From: Lutraria lutraria | Taxonomy: Eukaryota; Mollusca; Bivalvia; Venerida; Mactridae | Direction: 5' to 3' | Assembly: GCA_964023205.1 (NCBI GenBank) | Contig: OZ026837.1 | Location: 8,970,088-9,034,087 of the forward strand | DNA length: 64,000 nt | In this document: positions 27,101 to 39,067 of the stretch, piece after piece | Numbering within the stretch: the first letter of the stretch is position 1 | How the letters are laid out: each line of letters starts with the position of its first letter | Notes under the pieces: model-generated | Databases searched by the model: none | What the model was told of the DNA's origin: nothing | What the model saw: the letters and a program-made list of their open reading frames with translations, nothing else | Translations under genes and position numbers: made by a program

Positions 27101-29925
27101 AGAAACATACATTAAATGCTGAAGTTTAACTAACCACATAGATATATGGATTAGAAAATGAGATAGAAAAATACTGATCTTTCTAGTGTGCTGGATATCA
27201 AGGGCATCCACATATCACCATCATCCCATTGTATCCACATCAGTTGACCTGGCAAAAGAGAAAACAGAATAGTAGTTAGAATGTGATCAAAAGGGGATTA
27301 GTAACGTGACACACCCAGTTCGATTCCCAGTCATAGCAGGTCATTCCTGTTCATAAAATTCAAAAAGAAAATTTGATTTTAATCAACATGTCTTACAAGT
27401 CATCTCACTTGAGAAGTGTCAGGTAGTACTGGTTAGAATACAGTCCAGGAAAACTGGTTAGCTGAATCCTACTCTCCAATTCGATTTGTAGAGGCATCTT
27501 TGTCCAGATCCAGAGTATAAGTTTATGTGAAGTCAATATATTCAATCATGCATTATGTAACATGCTCAGCCTATCATCAAGTATGACACCATCTGAATTT
27601 TCCACACTTTCCGAATTACTGGTTCCATCTCTCAAACTTCATCCTTAGTGAAAGCGTCCACAAACAACTAGTTTGACAAATATTCCTTACTTTATTCCTG
27701 CTGATGACAACCGCATATACTGTAACCCCTATATAACGATCATATCCAAACAAGCCTACTGGGTCATGAGTTATTGGACTGGTACGAGGGCCTTTCAACT
27801 TGACTGGGACACAGGAAGACAATGAAACAAATATCCACTTTGGTGTAAGGAACCTAATATGTAGTGTAAGCCTATGGACAGCTGACTCTCAGACAAAACC
27901 TCAGGCAGACAGATCCGGACTGTGATTAATGCAATTGAATATTGACAAGCATGAAAAATTTGAAAATACATGAACACCTGAATAAAAAGGTAAATATATA
28001 CGGACTGTTTTAGTATGCTGGTTACTTTTGCTTCTACATACAAATGATGACTCTCAGTGCAACCTACTTTACAATATTCAAAGTATAACACTGTGCAAAC
28101 TTACTTAATTTTAATTCATTATGCAGAAATCATAAACTTTGTTTCCATTCAATTTCTGCATTATCAGACATATGTTTTTAAAATTTTAGTGCAGGAAGAA
28201 AATGCTATGCCAGTGCGCTAAAAGTTATCAGATAAATATAGTCCAAATTAAATTAGGCATGCAGGCCTGATGCAGAAACACCACCTAAAGTGCCCGGTGG
28301 CGTTCGACATGTTGTAGCCTTGAGCCTTTAATCAAGTTTTTGCTGGACATAACACAATCATCCTACATGCACCAGTGTTCAGACAAACACAAAAATCAAA
28401 CAAATGCACCAAGAATCACTATCAGAACTTAGCCATACACAAAATGAAGTGATTAATAAATTACTTTCCTTGTTTGCAAATTAGCTTTGATGTGATATAT
28501 CGTGTTTACCAGAATAATTATTTATTTGGTTATTCTTTGTTGTTGGTTTTTTTAATCACATAATGACAAAATTCTCAGTACTACTAAACATAAACTTGAT
28601 AAGAAGTGGAGTTCGAAATTCTCTACTGCATCCAAACCAACATAAAATGAAAAATATCCTGGCAAGAAACATACATTAAATGCTGGAAGTCTAAACTAAA
28701 CACATAGATATATGGATGAGAAAATGAGACAGAAATATACTGATCTTTTTAGTGTGCTGGATATCAAGGGCATCCACATATCACCATCATCCCATTGTAT
28801 CCACATCAGTTGACCTGGCAAAAGAGAAAACAGAACGGCAGTTAGAATGTGATCAAAAGGGGATTAGTAACGTGACACACCCAGTTCGATTCCCAGTCAT
28901 GGCAGGTAATTCCTATACATAAAATTCAAAAATAAAATTTGATTTTACTCAACACGTTTTACAAGTCATCTTACTTGACAAGTGTCAGTTAGTACTGGTT
29001 AGAATATAATTCAGGAAAACTGGTTAGCTGAATCCTACTCTCCAATTCGATTTGTAGAGGCATCTTTGTCCAGATCCAGAGTATAAGTTTATGTGAAGTC
29101 AATATATTCAATCATGCATTATGTAACATGCTCAGCCTATCATCAAGTATGACACCATCTGAATTTTCCACACTTTCCGAATTACTGGTTCCATCTCTCA
29201 AACTTCATCCTTAGTGAAAGCGTCCACATACAACTAGTTTGACAAAGATTCCTTACTTTATTCCTGCTGATGACAACCGCATATACTGTAACCCCTATAT
29301 AACGATCATATCCAAACAAGCCTACTGGGTCATGAGTCATTGGACTGGTACGAGGGCCTTTCAACTTGACTGGGACACAGGAAGACAATGAAACAAATAT
29401 CCACTTTGGTGTAAGGAACCTAATATGTAGTGTAAGCCTATGGACAGCTGACTCTCAGACAAAACCTCAGGCAGACAGATCCGGACTGTGATTAATGCAA
29501 TTGAATATTGACAAGCATGAAAAATTTGAAAATACATGAACACTTGAATAAAAAGGTAAATCTACTTTACAATAATCAAAGTATAACACTATGCAAATTT
29601 ACTTAATTTTAATTCATTATACAGAAAGAAACATACATTAAATGCTGGAAGTTTAACTAACCACATAGATATATGGATGAGAAAATGAGATAGAAAAATA
29701 CTGATCTTTCTAGTGTGCTGGATATCAAGGGCATCCACATATCACCATCATCCCATTGTATCCACATCAGTTGATCTGGCAAAAGAGAAAACAGAATAGT
29801 AGTTAGAATGTGATTAACAGGGGATTAGTAACGGGACACACCCAGTTCGATTCCCAGTCATGGCAGGTCATTCCTGTACATAAAATTCAAATATAAATAT
29901 TGATTTTACTCAACACATAATACAT

Positions 29926-31576
29926 AACAGAACTGCAGAATATGGTCACAAACACTTTACAAACATTTCGAAACATTAGATAAAATGGCTTGAATTTCAG
30001 CTCATACTAAAATGCATAATTGCATAGAAATCATCATCATCATTTCTAGTAATCGCATCCCTCTAGATAGAGTATTCTCGCGATAAGTAAATACTCAAAT
30101 CAGAACTGATCGTCAATAATGGCGTCATTATGTTGTCGCTCGTCCCAATCTAAATGTATAATGGCAAAGACCGAAAACATTCATGATATAAAGTTAGTCT
30201 ACAGTTCAAGATATATTATATTACACCAAAAGTTTGTCGGTACATATTAAATGCATGAAAAATGAAAATCTACACAATTCTTTTAAATAAAATAATGTTT
30301 ACCTGTTGTCCGCGTATAGGCTACTACTACCTGCGAAAATCATTTCACGTTTCACTCAAAATTGCACGCACACAATTGGCCAATCGAATACTTGTTAATC
30401 CCTCTTTTTACTACAATGAAACGTTGAAACAGGTTTTTGTATAACATTGTATGGAATGCACGTGATTAAATTCATATCACAGCCTAGGGCGCTTACATTG
30501 GGAGTTTCAATAGTTGCATTTAATTTTGGCTTCTGTAGGATTCGATTACATTCGTAATCTATACAATAATTTTCAACATAACGGTTATTGAAAGTAATCA
30601 TGTATTTATAGATGTGCTACATAATACTATACAAACATACTGAATGGAACATGCCCAAACGGTAAAATAAACGAAAACTTATCGACTGTGGTACAAAGCT
30701 AAAAGTAATCACGTTCATGCTGTGACCGTGTAATTATTCATCTTTGACTGGTTAATAAAATAGCGCCATACCCGTGCAGCAATGAAGAAATGTTTACAAT
30801 CAATGCATCCATATTTTTATCCAACTTTCGCGGACATGCTGATTTGGAAAATAGATAATAGTTTTACATTCAGGTACAAAGAAATGGGATTTTCACTATA
30901 ATCGTCATAATTTTATTCTATTTAAATTTGTACCCATCACAAAAGTTTATTTAATCTTTCATCTTTCTATTGATATATTTTTATTATTTCAAATTAATGC
31001 TTTCTCCGACCCTCTCGCGTTTGAAAAAGGCATGTATCGATTACTTCTATATTCAATGTAAAAAGCGTAAAATTGGTAGATTTTCAATAAAATTTTGATG
31101 TTTTCAACATCATAACTTTTTGGGAAAAAAATGTGGAAAAAAATTGTACTCATTGTATTCGTTTGGAAAATTTAATTTCTTTCACCGTGTAAATTGTGAA
31201 AACAATTAAGTATTATCTTCTTCGACCCTTTTGGTGGTTTTTAAAGCCACTACTTAGATTTTTAAGTTATAAAAATGCTCACTTTGCAATAACTTTTAAT
31301 TACTTTTAATTATGTTGAGTTACTAGGATGATTTTTAATACAACTACCCAGAATGATAAATAGTATCATGCCTACTTTATTTGACAAAATCGACAGTAGC
31401 TGACTATGGTCTATATACATCTATAATTTTCATTGCACGAATATTATTGACAGATTTGTTCAATAAAAATCGAATGAAAATAAATGTATTATATTTAAAC
31501 TGCATTGCTTTCACCGTATATGCATATGCAAAGTGGAGATACAGTTAGAACTAAATTCATCAAGTCTATGTCTATA
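29926..31576. other. No gene supported
   Basis: Right flank of the array, starting where the last short unit breaks off in TTTACTCAACAC. The sequence is AT-rich with short frames only. Confidence 0.6.
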
Positions 31577-32386
31577 TTAAGGTAATTCGAAGTTGCTACA
31601 AAATGGCCATCTGACATTTTAGCAATGCATCCTAAAGTGGCATTGTAAAATAATTACTGAAAGTACATAACTGAAATGAGTTTTTATTAATAGCTAATGA
31701 TTAAATGTACATTTCTGCACCAGTAAAATAATATTTGATGACTGACTGCTATCTATGACTCTCACCTGAACTTATGCTAATTCCATTTGCCAAAATAATG
31801 TATCATCATATCAAAACTACAACGTCCAACAATAACTTCAATATGTCATTGAGGGTTTCCATATTTTAAGTTTTCACTTTTAAATGTTCTTCCATGTTTA
31901 TTTTCAATTCTAAACACAGACCTCAATGTTCACATTTTACAAAAATCCTCCACACATGTGTTTACACTATGTATTGCGCCCTAGCTTAAACAAACATGGA
32001 AGAAAATTCACTGTGTGAAATTAAAGTTGAGGTCTGTGTTAAGAATTGATATTAATCATGAAAAAACATTTAATAATGAACATTTAGAATATGGAAACTC
32101 TCAAGACATATTGAAGTTTTTGTTGGACATTGTAGTTTTGATATGATGATACATTATTTTGGCAAATGGAATTAGCATAAGTTCAGGTGAAAGTTATAGA
32201 TACTTGTTAATCATCAAATGTTATTTTACTGATGCAGAAATGTACATTGAATCATTAGCTATTGATAAAAACTCATTTCAGTTATGTACTTTCAGTAATT
32301 ATTGAACAACGCCACTTTTTAGAATGCATAGAAAAAGTGTCAGGTAGCTATTTTTCACAAATTTGTGCTGTGACGAGTCACCTTAA
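31577..32386. mobile_element. TTAA-flanked foldback (MITE-like) element, 810 bp
   Basis: The element starts TTAAGGTAATTCG and ends as the reverse complement of TTAAGGTGACTCG, so a TTAA sits at both edges. The arms, about 340 bp each, are strongly complementary: AAAGTACATAACTGAAATGA, CACCTGAACTTATGCTAATT and ATAATGTATCATCATATC occur in both. The middle forms a second, inner inverted pair (AACACAGACCTCAA against TTGAGGTCTGTGTT). TTAA duplications are typical of piggyBac-type transposition, but no transposase is present, so the family is inferred. Confidence 0.75.
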
Positions 32387-33041
32387 GTCTACAAAATGAT
32401 CAAAGTACGGAGGTTTATGAAATTAGAATACAGTTTACATTATGACACAATTTATGACACAATAACAGATACATTAGAAAAAAACGCGCATGCATATATT
32501 TATTGCAGCTGCGTTTTAAAATATAACTGGTTTTCAGTAAATAATTACCCATTCCTCAATTGAACATACATTTATGCTAAGATTCATTAAAATCAATTTG
32601 TAAATATTTACCTTTGGTAGCCCACGAGCTGTACTGGAATTGACTGAGAGGACTGGGTCGGGACTATTTATATAGATTTTTACAAAAGCACGAGATTTTC
32701 GAGTTCCTACAAAGTCTTACTATTTGTTCTAAAGAACCTAGCAACCGGTCAATACAAATGTCCTGATTGGCTGTAGACTTACACATCAGAACTCTTTCTA
32801 TACACATTCAATCTTACTTTATTTAAAAATCAAAGCACTGAGAGTACTGTAGGGACCGAAGTTTAAATATTTTAAATAAATTCATCCTTAAATAATTAAA
32901 GGCCTGTGTTGTTACCATTATTAATCAGAATTTGACATCTTTACGTCAATTGACCATAATTACCAAGGAAAAGATAAACATTTTAACTGTTTTCCTGTGG
33001 GAAAATCTATTCCTAATATGATGGCTGATTTATGCCATGTC
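32387..33041. other. No gene supported
   Basis: Unique-looking AT-rich sequence. A CTATTTATATAG motif near 32662-32676 and a GATTGGC near 32765 could mimic promoter elements, but no coding sequence is placed to use them. Confidence 0.5.
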
Positions 33042-33407
33042 GTATTTTCGCCTTTTCGCCACAACAAAGCGAAAATGCGAAAATACGACAGATGAAGGAC
33101 GACAATACGACACCAAACATGTGTCGTGTTTTCGCCTTACATCTGTCGTATCTTCGCTTTTTTTTCGTGGCGAAAATACAACATCGCGAAAACACGACAA
33201 TTTAAAGTCGACTTTTTCGCATTGTTACATTTTCGCATTGTTGCATTGTCGCATTGTTGCAATGTCGCATTTTCGCATCTTTGCGTTCCTGTTACGCATG
33301 CGCAGGTAGTTTACATAAACCTTATACAAGTTGGTGCGCATGCGCTTGTACAACCGGAACGCGAAAATGCAACAATGTGACAATGCGAAAAAGTCGACTT
33401 TGTCGTG
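33042..33407. repeat. Double foldback rich in TTCGC/GCGAA words
   Basis: Two nested inverted repeats lie side by side. In the first, 33042-33110 pairs with 33115-33181 (GTATTTTCGCC, AAAGCGAAAATGCGAAAATA, ACGACAGATG). In the second, 33196-33240 pairs with 33360-33407 (AAAGTCGACTTTTTCGCATT, TTGTCGTGTT). Variants of TCGCATTGT and GCGAAAATG fill both. GC and CpG content are clearly higher than in the surroundings. No open frame explains the pattern. Confidence 0.7.
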
Positions 33408-36400
33408 TAATGATAAAATCATGACATACGGTGAGAAATTACAAGCTAATACACATTTTGAAAACCCAAACAAATTCAGTGCCTTCAGAGCTTTGATGTT
33501 TATACTGTTAATATGTAAACTATATGAAACATTTGTTATTCTGTATACTGAACTTCTGACCTTGTGCCATGATATTATCTCACTACTCTCAGAGACAATA
33601 CAATGTTCCAGAACTACTTAACTAAATAAAGTAATTTCCATTAAGTAGTAAAATTGGTTACCTCAACAGTTTATGATTAAAAATTTTGTGCGGGGAATTT
33701 CTAATTATTATACTTACTAGTTTTGCAGTCTAAATTGCCAAAATATTTCCCATGCTTTCAAGATCAACTGAATCTCCTACTTTTGATCCCTGATGAAGAC
33801 TATTGTGTAGTCGAAACTAGTCGAAGCAATAAATAAAATGTAAGTTAAACATAATAAATACATAATAGCTGGATCTATTACCAATTTATCGCTAAAAATT
33901 GGGAGAAAAAAAAAACACAAATTGGTAAGGCACGCACGCAAACGATTTTCATAACATCAGTTGTGTCAAGTTTGTGCAAGAAATGGCCTAAGTCCAATGA
34001 TGAGTTAGACCAATCTTGCATTTACAAAATACCATTTTTAACTCTGAAACAGGAGAATACATGGCTAGAGGGGAGTTTAAATCAGGTGGAAAATGGTCTG
34101 TTTTATGCAAAAAGGTCCTAAATTTTGCCCAAAAAGTGAAGTCAGGTATGATTTTGCATCTACATCTTTTTTTGGAAATAAACGAAACTGTAAACTAAAC
34201 TAGCTCAGAATGGATTTCGACGAAAATATATGAAAATCATTCTTATAGACAAAGGCGGACAGGTGTTCATTACCATTCTTAAGTCGCTCAAACGATTTTT
34301 ACTTCAATGCAACAGTCCTCCCAGCGCTTTAATTATTGTACAAGAAATCATGTAAATCATTCAAGGACAAATAAAGCCTGTAAATCGTGCCTCTCGAAAA
34401 GCACGCGCAAAAAGTTGCGCAATAAAAATCGGTCAACTGTTAATGTCATGTATCTAATAAAATGCTTGACAAATTAGTGGTATAGATACACAAGAATACG
34501 TGTAAGTTATTCCAGCATGTTTCACCCAAATAAAGACCTTAACTAAACACGTTTTCCATCCGGCCTAGTGTAGTAAATATGTACCTTTGTAAATAATTAT
34601 ATGTATCTATCCCAACGATTTTATTTTGTTTAACTTGTTTATTTTACAAGATGCAGTATCGCAAGCTCCTACAGCTATGTATTTCCTTTTCTACTTATAG
34701 TTACGTGACACCTCTTCCATCGGGGTTGAAAATAGTATCACTTGTCGTATCCATCGCAGAATTTGCAGTTTATACACTGACGTCAAAAAGAATCGCTACA
34801 CCTGTATTTATGTATGCATATTTACAACGGTATGGTAGTAACAGTTACAGCTCTTGTCAAATACCAATATAAAGAGATTTGCAAACAGGTATACAAAATT
34901 TCATTTGTTTTTATCGCCATTGAGATGTTCTGAATGGTGATACAAAAACATTGCCCTGTCCAAAATGTCAGTATCGAGTATGGCCTCCGTGTCCTGCGAC
35001 GACTGCTTGTAATCTTCGTCTTATTGACCCACACAAGTTACGCAACATGTACCGTGAAATACGTGCCCGCTCTTGGTGTAAAGCTTGTGTCAATTGCTGA
35101 ACGTTTTGTGGCTGGGGGTGACGCTGTCGTAAACGGCGTTCAAGAACGTCCCACATGTGTTCGATGGGATTGCAGTCCGGGGAATTGGCTGGCCATTGCA
35201 AAACATCAATATTGTTGCCATTTAGAAAGTTTCTTGTCACATGGGCTACGTGAGGACGTGCATTATCGTGTTGGAAGGTCATTCCGGGATGTTGACGGAA
35301 CATTGGAAGAACTACGGGTCGTAAAACCTGGTTTATGTAGCGCTGTGCTGTCATATTTCCATTAATCACAACAAAATCTGTCTTAGAAGTATGGCTCATG
35401 GCTGCCCACACCATAACGTCTTCTCCACCGTAGCGGTTATAAATATACTCCAAGATGCAACTACGTGCGAAACTTTCATGACGTCGCTTATACACGCGAA
35501 ATCGTCCGTCAGCATTCGAAAGTCATCGCTGAATACGACTGTTCTCCAGTTTCGTTGGAGGTTATTCTGTGCCCATTGACGCTGATCACGACGGTGACGT
35601 TCCGTAAGAATAGCTCCACGTTGAGGTCTTCTGCAGATAATCCCACGCTCCTTCAAGCGATTCCTTACAGTATTTCAGCTCACAGTCTGACCACGATTAC
35701 CGACAACTTGGAAAGAAGTCGATTGGGTCATTGTAAAGCGGTCACGCAGGTGACGTTGACGGATATAAACGTCTTGACGTACAGATGTCACACGTGGCGC
35801 ATCTGAACGAGGCCTATCTGCTAAGATCCCAGTGGTATTTACGCGTTGAATTAACCTAGCAAAAGTGCATCTTGCAACACCAAATCGCCTAGCGACGTCA
35901 GTTTGTGAAATTCCACTTTCTAGCATCCCTAAAGCCCGTGCTCGATTTTCATTATTTAATCGCGGCATTTTAATTCCTTTTAATTTACAAATTTCCTTTT
36001 GAACTTCAACTTGTAAATCAACTGTAGCATATAAATTTGATTTTTTTTCGATTGACATAACCTCGTAACAATGGCGTACGGGCCGCATGGGCGAAACGTG
36101 CAGCTAATCATTCTTGGAAACATAGGGGTCAGAGAGGGTATTTTATTTCGCTTCAATAGACGCGTTATGAGCTAATTTATAATTATATGGTGTGTCGGTC
36201 ATGATATGAATACTTTGAGAAACAGAAAAGTTATTCACGTTTTTCATTATAGCGTTTTTTACTGACGTCATTATATAAAACATGTAAAAGATATATTGCT
36301 GGATTCTGTAGATTTCGAAAGCATGGTGTGGTTTTGGCAATTTAAATGTAAAACTAACATGTATTATAATGAAGTATTCTTCCGCACAAAACTGTTGATG

Positions 36401-36623
36401 TAATATGACAAAATTTACTGCATATTGAAACTAGTTTCATTCAGTGAAGTAATTCAGGAACACTTTATATTGTCTCTGAGAGTAGCGAGATTACAAAATG
36501 AGATGTTTTTACATAGTTGACAGTACACAGATCAAAGCGCTGAAGGCACTGAATTTGTTTGGGTTATCAAAATGTGCAGTAGCTTGTAATTTCTCACTGT
36601 ATGTCATGACTTTTAGCATTAGG
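33403..36623 (-). mobile_element. Composite DNA transposon with arms over 300 bp and an internal Tc1/mariner transposase
   Basis: Sequence at about 33403-33775 is the imperfect reverse complement of about 36293-36623. Shared blocks include GAGAAATTACAAGCTA, CCCAAACAAATTCAGTGCCT, TACTCTCAGAGACAATA, CAACAGTTT, TTTTGTGCGG and AAATTGCCAAAA. The broken transposase at 34968-35968 lies between the arms. Tc1/mariner termini are usually far shorter than this, so the arms may belong to an outer foldback that captured a Tc1 copy. Target duplications were not resolved. Confidence 0.65.
34968..35968 (-). pseudogene. Tc1/mariner-family transposase, broken
   Basis: The product would cut and paste the element at TA sites. 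On the minus strand the protein begins MPRLNNENRARAL, with a helix-turn-helix (GISQTDVARRFGVARCT), and continues into TVS-stop-NTVRNRLKERG; the stop at 35675-35677 is TGA where CGA (Arg) would be expected. The frame then reads through RPQRGAILTERHRRDQRQWA to VFSDD, which carries the first catalytic Asp. A small deletion and frameshift near 35512-35530 moves the rest into another frame: RRHESFA, GEDVMVWAAMS, QHDNARPHVA with the second Asp, and SPDCNPIEHMWD with the final Glu. The total length of about 333 codons is normal for the family, so the copy is full length but disabled by one stop and one frameshift. The start Met is chosen at the MPR motif; an open stretch upstream to 36088 is probably not translated. 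Confidence 0.9.
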
Positions 36624-37281
36624 AATAGAATTATTATTTCCAGACAAGCCGCGTATTCTAGCTTTTCTCAGGTATAACTAAAGAACTATTTTATATCTTC
36701 TAACGTGACTTTTATCGCCAAATAATTTGTTTCCAGATGACTTTTCCGATTATGAATAATAATAATAATAATAAAAACAATTAATTTCCACCTGCTCCGC
36801 TAAGTTGTTCTGTAAAATCACACAAATAACCATCTCAATGATAAGAACGTCGCCAAAGTGTATTTTTACATACCTGTACTTAACTTATATTTCATGTATC
36901 AACTTTTAAAAAGGATAGTGGAAAATTTATTATCCCAATGTACTTGTATAATGCAGTATTTGTTCGAATCTGTGCATGTATGTATCCCGTCTTAACCATT
37001 GCCTGCCAAAATCCGACGTCATTGTAATTTCACTGATGTATGTCCACATTGGCCAGCCAACGAATAAACTATTTTTATATCAAACTGATGCATACTTATT
37101 ATAAGAACTCTGCAGTTCATCTGCATACAAATTATAGCACACAGGGGAGGCAATTCAGGGTATTCGTTATATCCGATTAGCCTCCGTTTAAACGGTAAAA
37201 TTCTGTATAGGATCTATTAAAATTGTGATTAGACTTTTATACCACAAATATGTTGATCATTTAAAGATGGAGATGTTGACT
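36624..37281. other. No gene supported
   Basis: Includes a short (AAT)n tract at about 36754-36774; otherwise nothing recognisable. Confidence 0.55.
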
Positions 37282-37433
37282 TACAGCAAAACCCTCTATT
37301 GAGTAACCATCTCCCCTCAGCACGATTTACCCCACGGCATGATTTAACTATATATTAACTTAATCTCTCCAGAGCAACATCCTCTCAACAACAACATAAC
37401 CGAACGCTGTTGCTTTGGAGAGGTTGCACTGTA
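37282..37433. mobile_element. Small MITE, TACAG-CAA termini (copy 1)
   Basis: The ends read TACAGCAAAACCCTCT and, on the other strand, TACAGTGCAACCTCTCC. A relative in the opposite orientation lies at 40314-40467. Length is about 152 bp, with an apparent TA duplication. Non-coding. Confidence 0.6.
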
Positions 37434-38574
37434 TCTAAATGTTCATACAGTGAGTCGGGGCATGTGGTATCAATATGCATAACGTGCTTACAGGTGGACG
37501 TCTATAGGATGCTAGGTGTGCATGTTACAGGTACGCAAATATTAAAGCGGGATCTGTTATAATCGGATCTTGACATGCACTGTGAGGGTAAAACGTCACT
37601 CGAATGACCCACATGCATTCGAAGCGTGTGTTTTTGTGTCTCAGACAACAAGAGAAGTCTATATATGGTGATTTGGTCTCAAGCAAACATTAGACTTCAA
37701 CGTCTTGTTTAATTTATTATGGATATTTTTTATCTAGATAATATGAGTGCCTGCTGTGTCTTATTTGATGCCAAATGAAGTCATTTTTGTGTGGAACACC
37801 TATGTTTAAAACCCTATCTTGTGATAAAACAAATACAACATTTGCTCTGTCAAGGACTTACATATGCTTGATTCTAAGAAGCAATACGACTCTGGATCCA
37901 TGTAAATCGCGAAGTACATGAAAAGGAAAATAATATAAATATACAAGTATTCAGATACAGCGTACATTGTGCACCCCTACTAAACGGTGGCTCTTTCACA
38001 TGTTTGTGATCTGCTAAATATAAGCCATCGACACGACACTTCCGTTATAGAGCCATCGATCAATAACAAAGCTAATCAGGTAAGCACATTTTATTAAAAT
38101 ATCCGTTTTAAAGCACACGCTTGTATTTGAAAAATCTAAGAATGCTATGCCATCTAGAACATTTTTCTCGTCGGTTTGCATGTAATTACGACCAGAAATA
38201 CCCCAAAATGACGTTGCTAGAACTTTTAGAAATTATCAACTCGTGTGTTTTCTTCTACGAGAAGACACATCTGGAGTGATTTCTCTTCCGTAAGGTGGAT
38301 GCAGGTCCATTTAATCGTGCATGCATCATTGTCCCAACTTCCCCTTTGCCTCAGCACAAAATAGTCCACAGAGTTCGCTTTAAAACGAAAAAACTCACAT
38401 TTTTGCAATGTGATTGAGCCATCGACAATGTGCTGGAGCCAACACGTGCCGTTACTCAATGAGTGTTAATATATCATTGTGGAATTATCCCGCTATCAAA
38501 TTATACTTGACAATTATACAAGTAAGATATAATATGCATTATAGGCTATAGCACCGGTTGACATCATAGTATAG
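37434..38574. other. No gene supported
   Basis: No coding signal. A 77-codon minus-strand frame near 38226-38459 lacks features. Confidence 0.55.
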
Positions 38575-38830
38575 AAATACATGTACTAGTTTTGATAATA
38601 TTGAATTTATTGCGGTTAAAAGGGATAATCCGGGAACATTCTACTCAAGCGTAAAATTAACAAGATCGTCGCATTGACTGAAACGTTCAAATATTATGAT
38701 TCCGTGACCTTTGCCGTTTCAGAATCGTAATGAAATAGCAAGGTGGGAAATGTAGGAAGGTGTCGACGATTTTGGCTTTAGAACCGTAATAATTTCAATA
38801 TTATCAAAACTAGTACATGTACATGTATTT
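38575..38830. mobile_element. MITE with ~31-bp terminal inverted repeats
   Basis: Left end AAATACATGTACTAGTTTTG (to 38605) and right end 38794-38830 are reverse complements, with an extra ACATGT in the right arm. The body of about 190 bp is non-coding. Confidence 0.65.
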
Positions 38831-38984
38831 TAGAACCCAGGAAAAGATATACTCGTTTGTAGTTGACCTCATTCATAATTGACTTCACCTGATCTTGTCA
38901 CGGGTGTACCTGACATCTAGATTTGATATGGACAAAAGCCTAAGTAAATTTATGGTCATGCAATAGGAGGAGGACATATTGTTC

Positions 38985-39067
38985 TCGATGTTGGGCTCGA
39001 ACCCATGACTTCCAGCAAGCAAGTCAGATGCTCTACCAACAGAGCTAATTGGGCTGGTGAATATCCC
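38985..39067 (-). repeat. tRNA-derived SINE head
   Basis: The minus strand shows an A-box-like region (TAGCTCTGTTGGTAGAGCAT), an anticodon-loop-like spacing and a perfect B box (GGGTTCGAGCCC). The would-be acceptor stem halves do not pair, so this is a tRNA-derived SINE head rather than a functional tRNA gene. Confidence 0.6.

Larger units (their letters stand above)
12645..29925 (+). repeat. Satellite array with long/short alternating units (2527-bp higher-order repeat)
   Basis: A fixed landmark (GAATTACTGGTTCCATCTCT) occurs with its first base near 14020, 15587, 16547, 18114, 19074, 20642, 21602, 23168, 24129, 25695, 26656, 27616 and 29182. Spacings are 1567, 960, 1567, 960, 1568, 960, 1566, 961, 1566, 961, 960 and 1566. 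The array is thus long-short repeated five times, then short-long, ending inside a short unit near 29925. Neighbouring copies differ by only a few bases, while the leftmost unit is strongly diverged, as expected at the edge of an array homogenised by unequal exchange. No unit has a convincing gene. Confidence 0.95.

Noticed and set aside
14020..29543. Tandem multigene family of small secreted proteins encoded by the recurring minus-strand frames
   Set aside because: The frames overlap each other in different phases, lack convincing signal peptides or cysteine patterns, and their persistence is explained by DNA-level homogenisation.
12645..29925. CRISPR array or rDNA cluster
   Set aside because: Units are 960-1567 bp without short repeat/spacer structure and show no rRNA-like conserved core.
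32640..32780. TATA-like and CCAAT-like motifs as a promoter
   Set aside because: No coding exon or transcript start can be placed near them; such motifs are expected by chance in AT-rich DNA.
33013..33621. Several overlapping frames of 60-96 codons
   Set aside because: Generated by the low-complexity TTCGC/GCGAA foldback; both strands are open for the same trivial reason.
34934..35365. 143-codon plus-strand frame
   Set aside because: It is the antisense shadow of the Tc1/mariner transposase.
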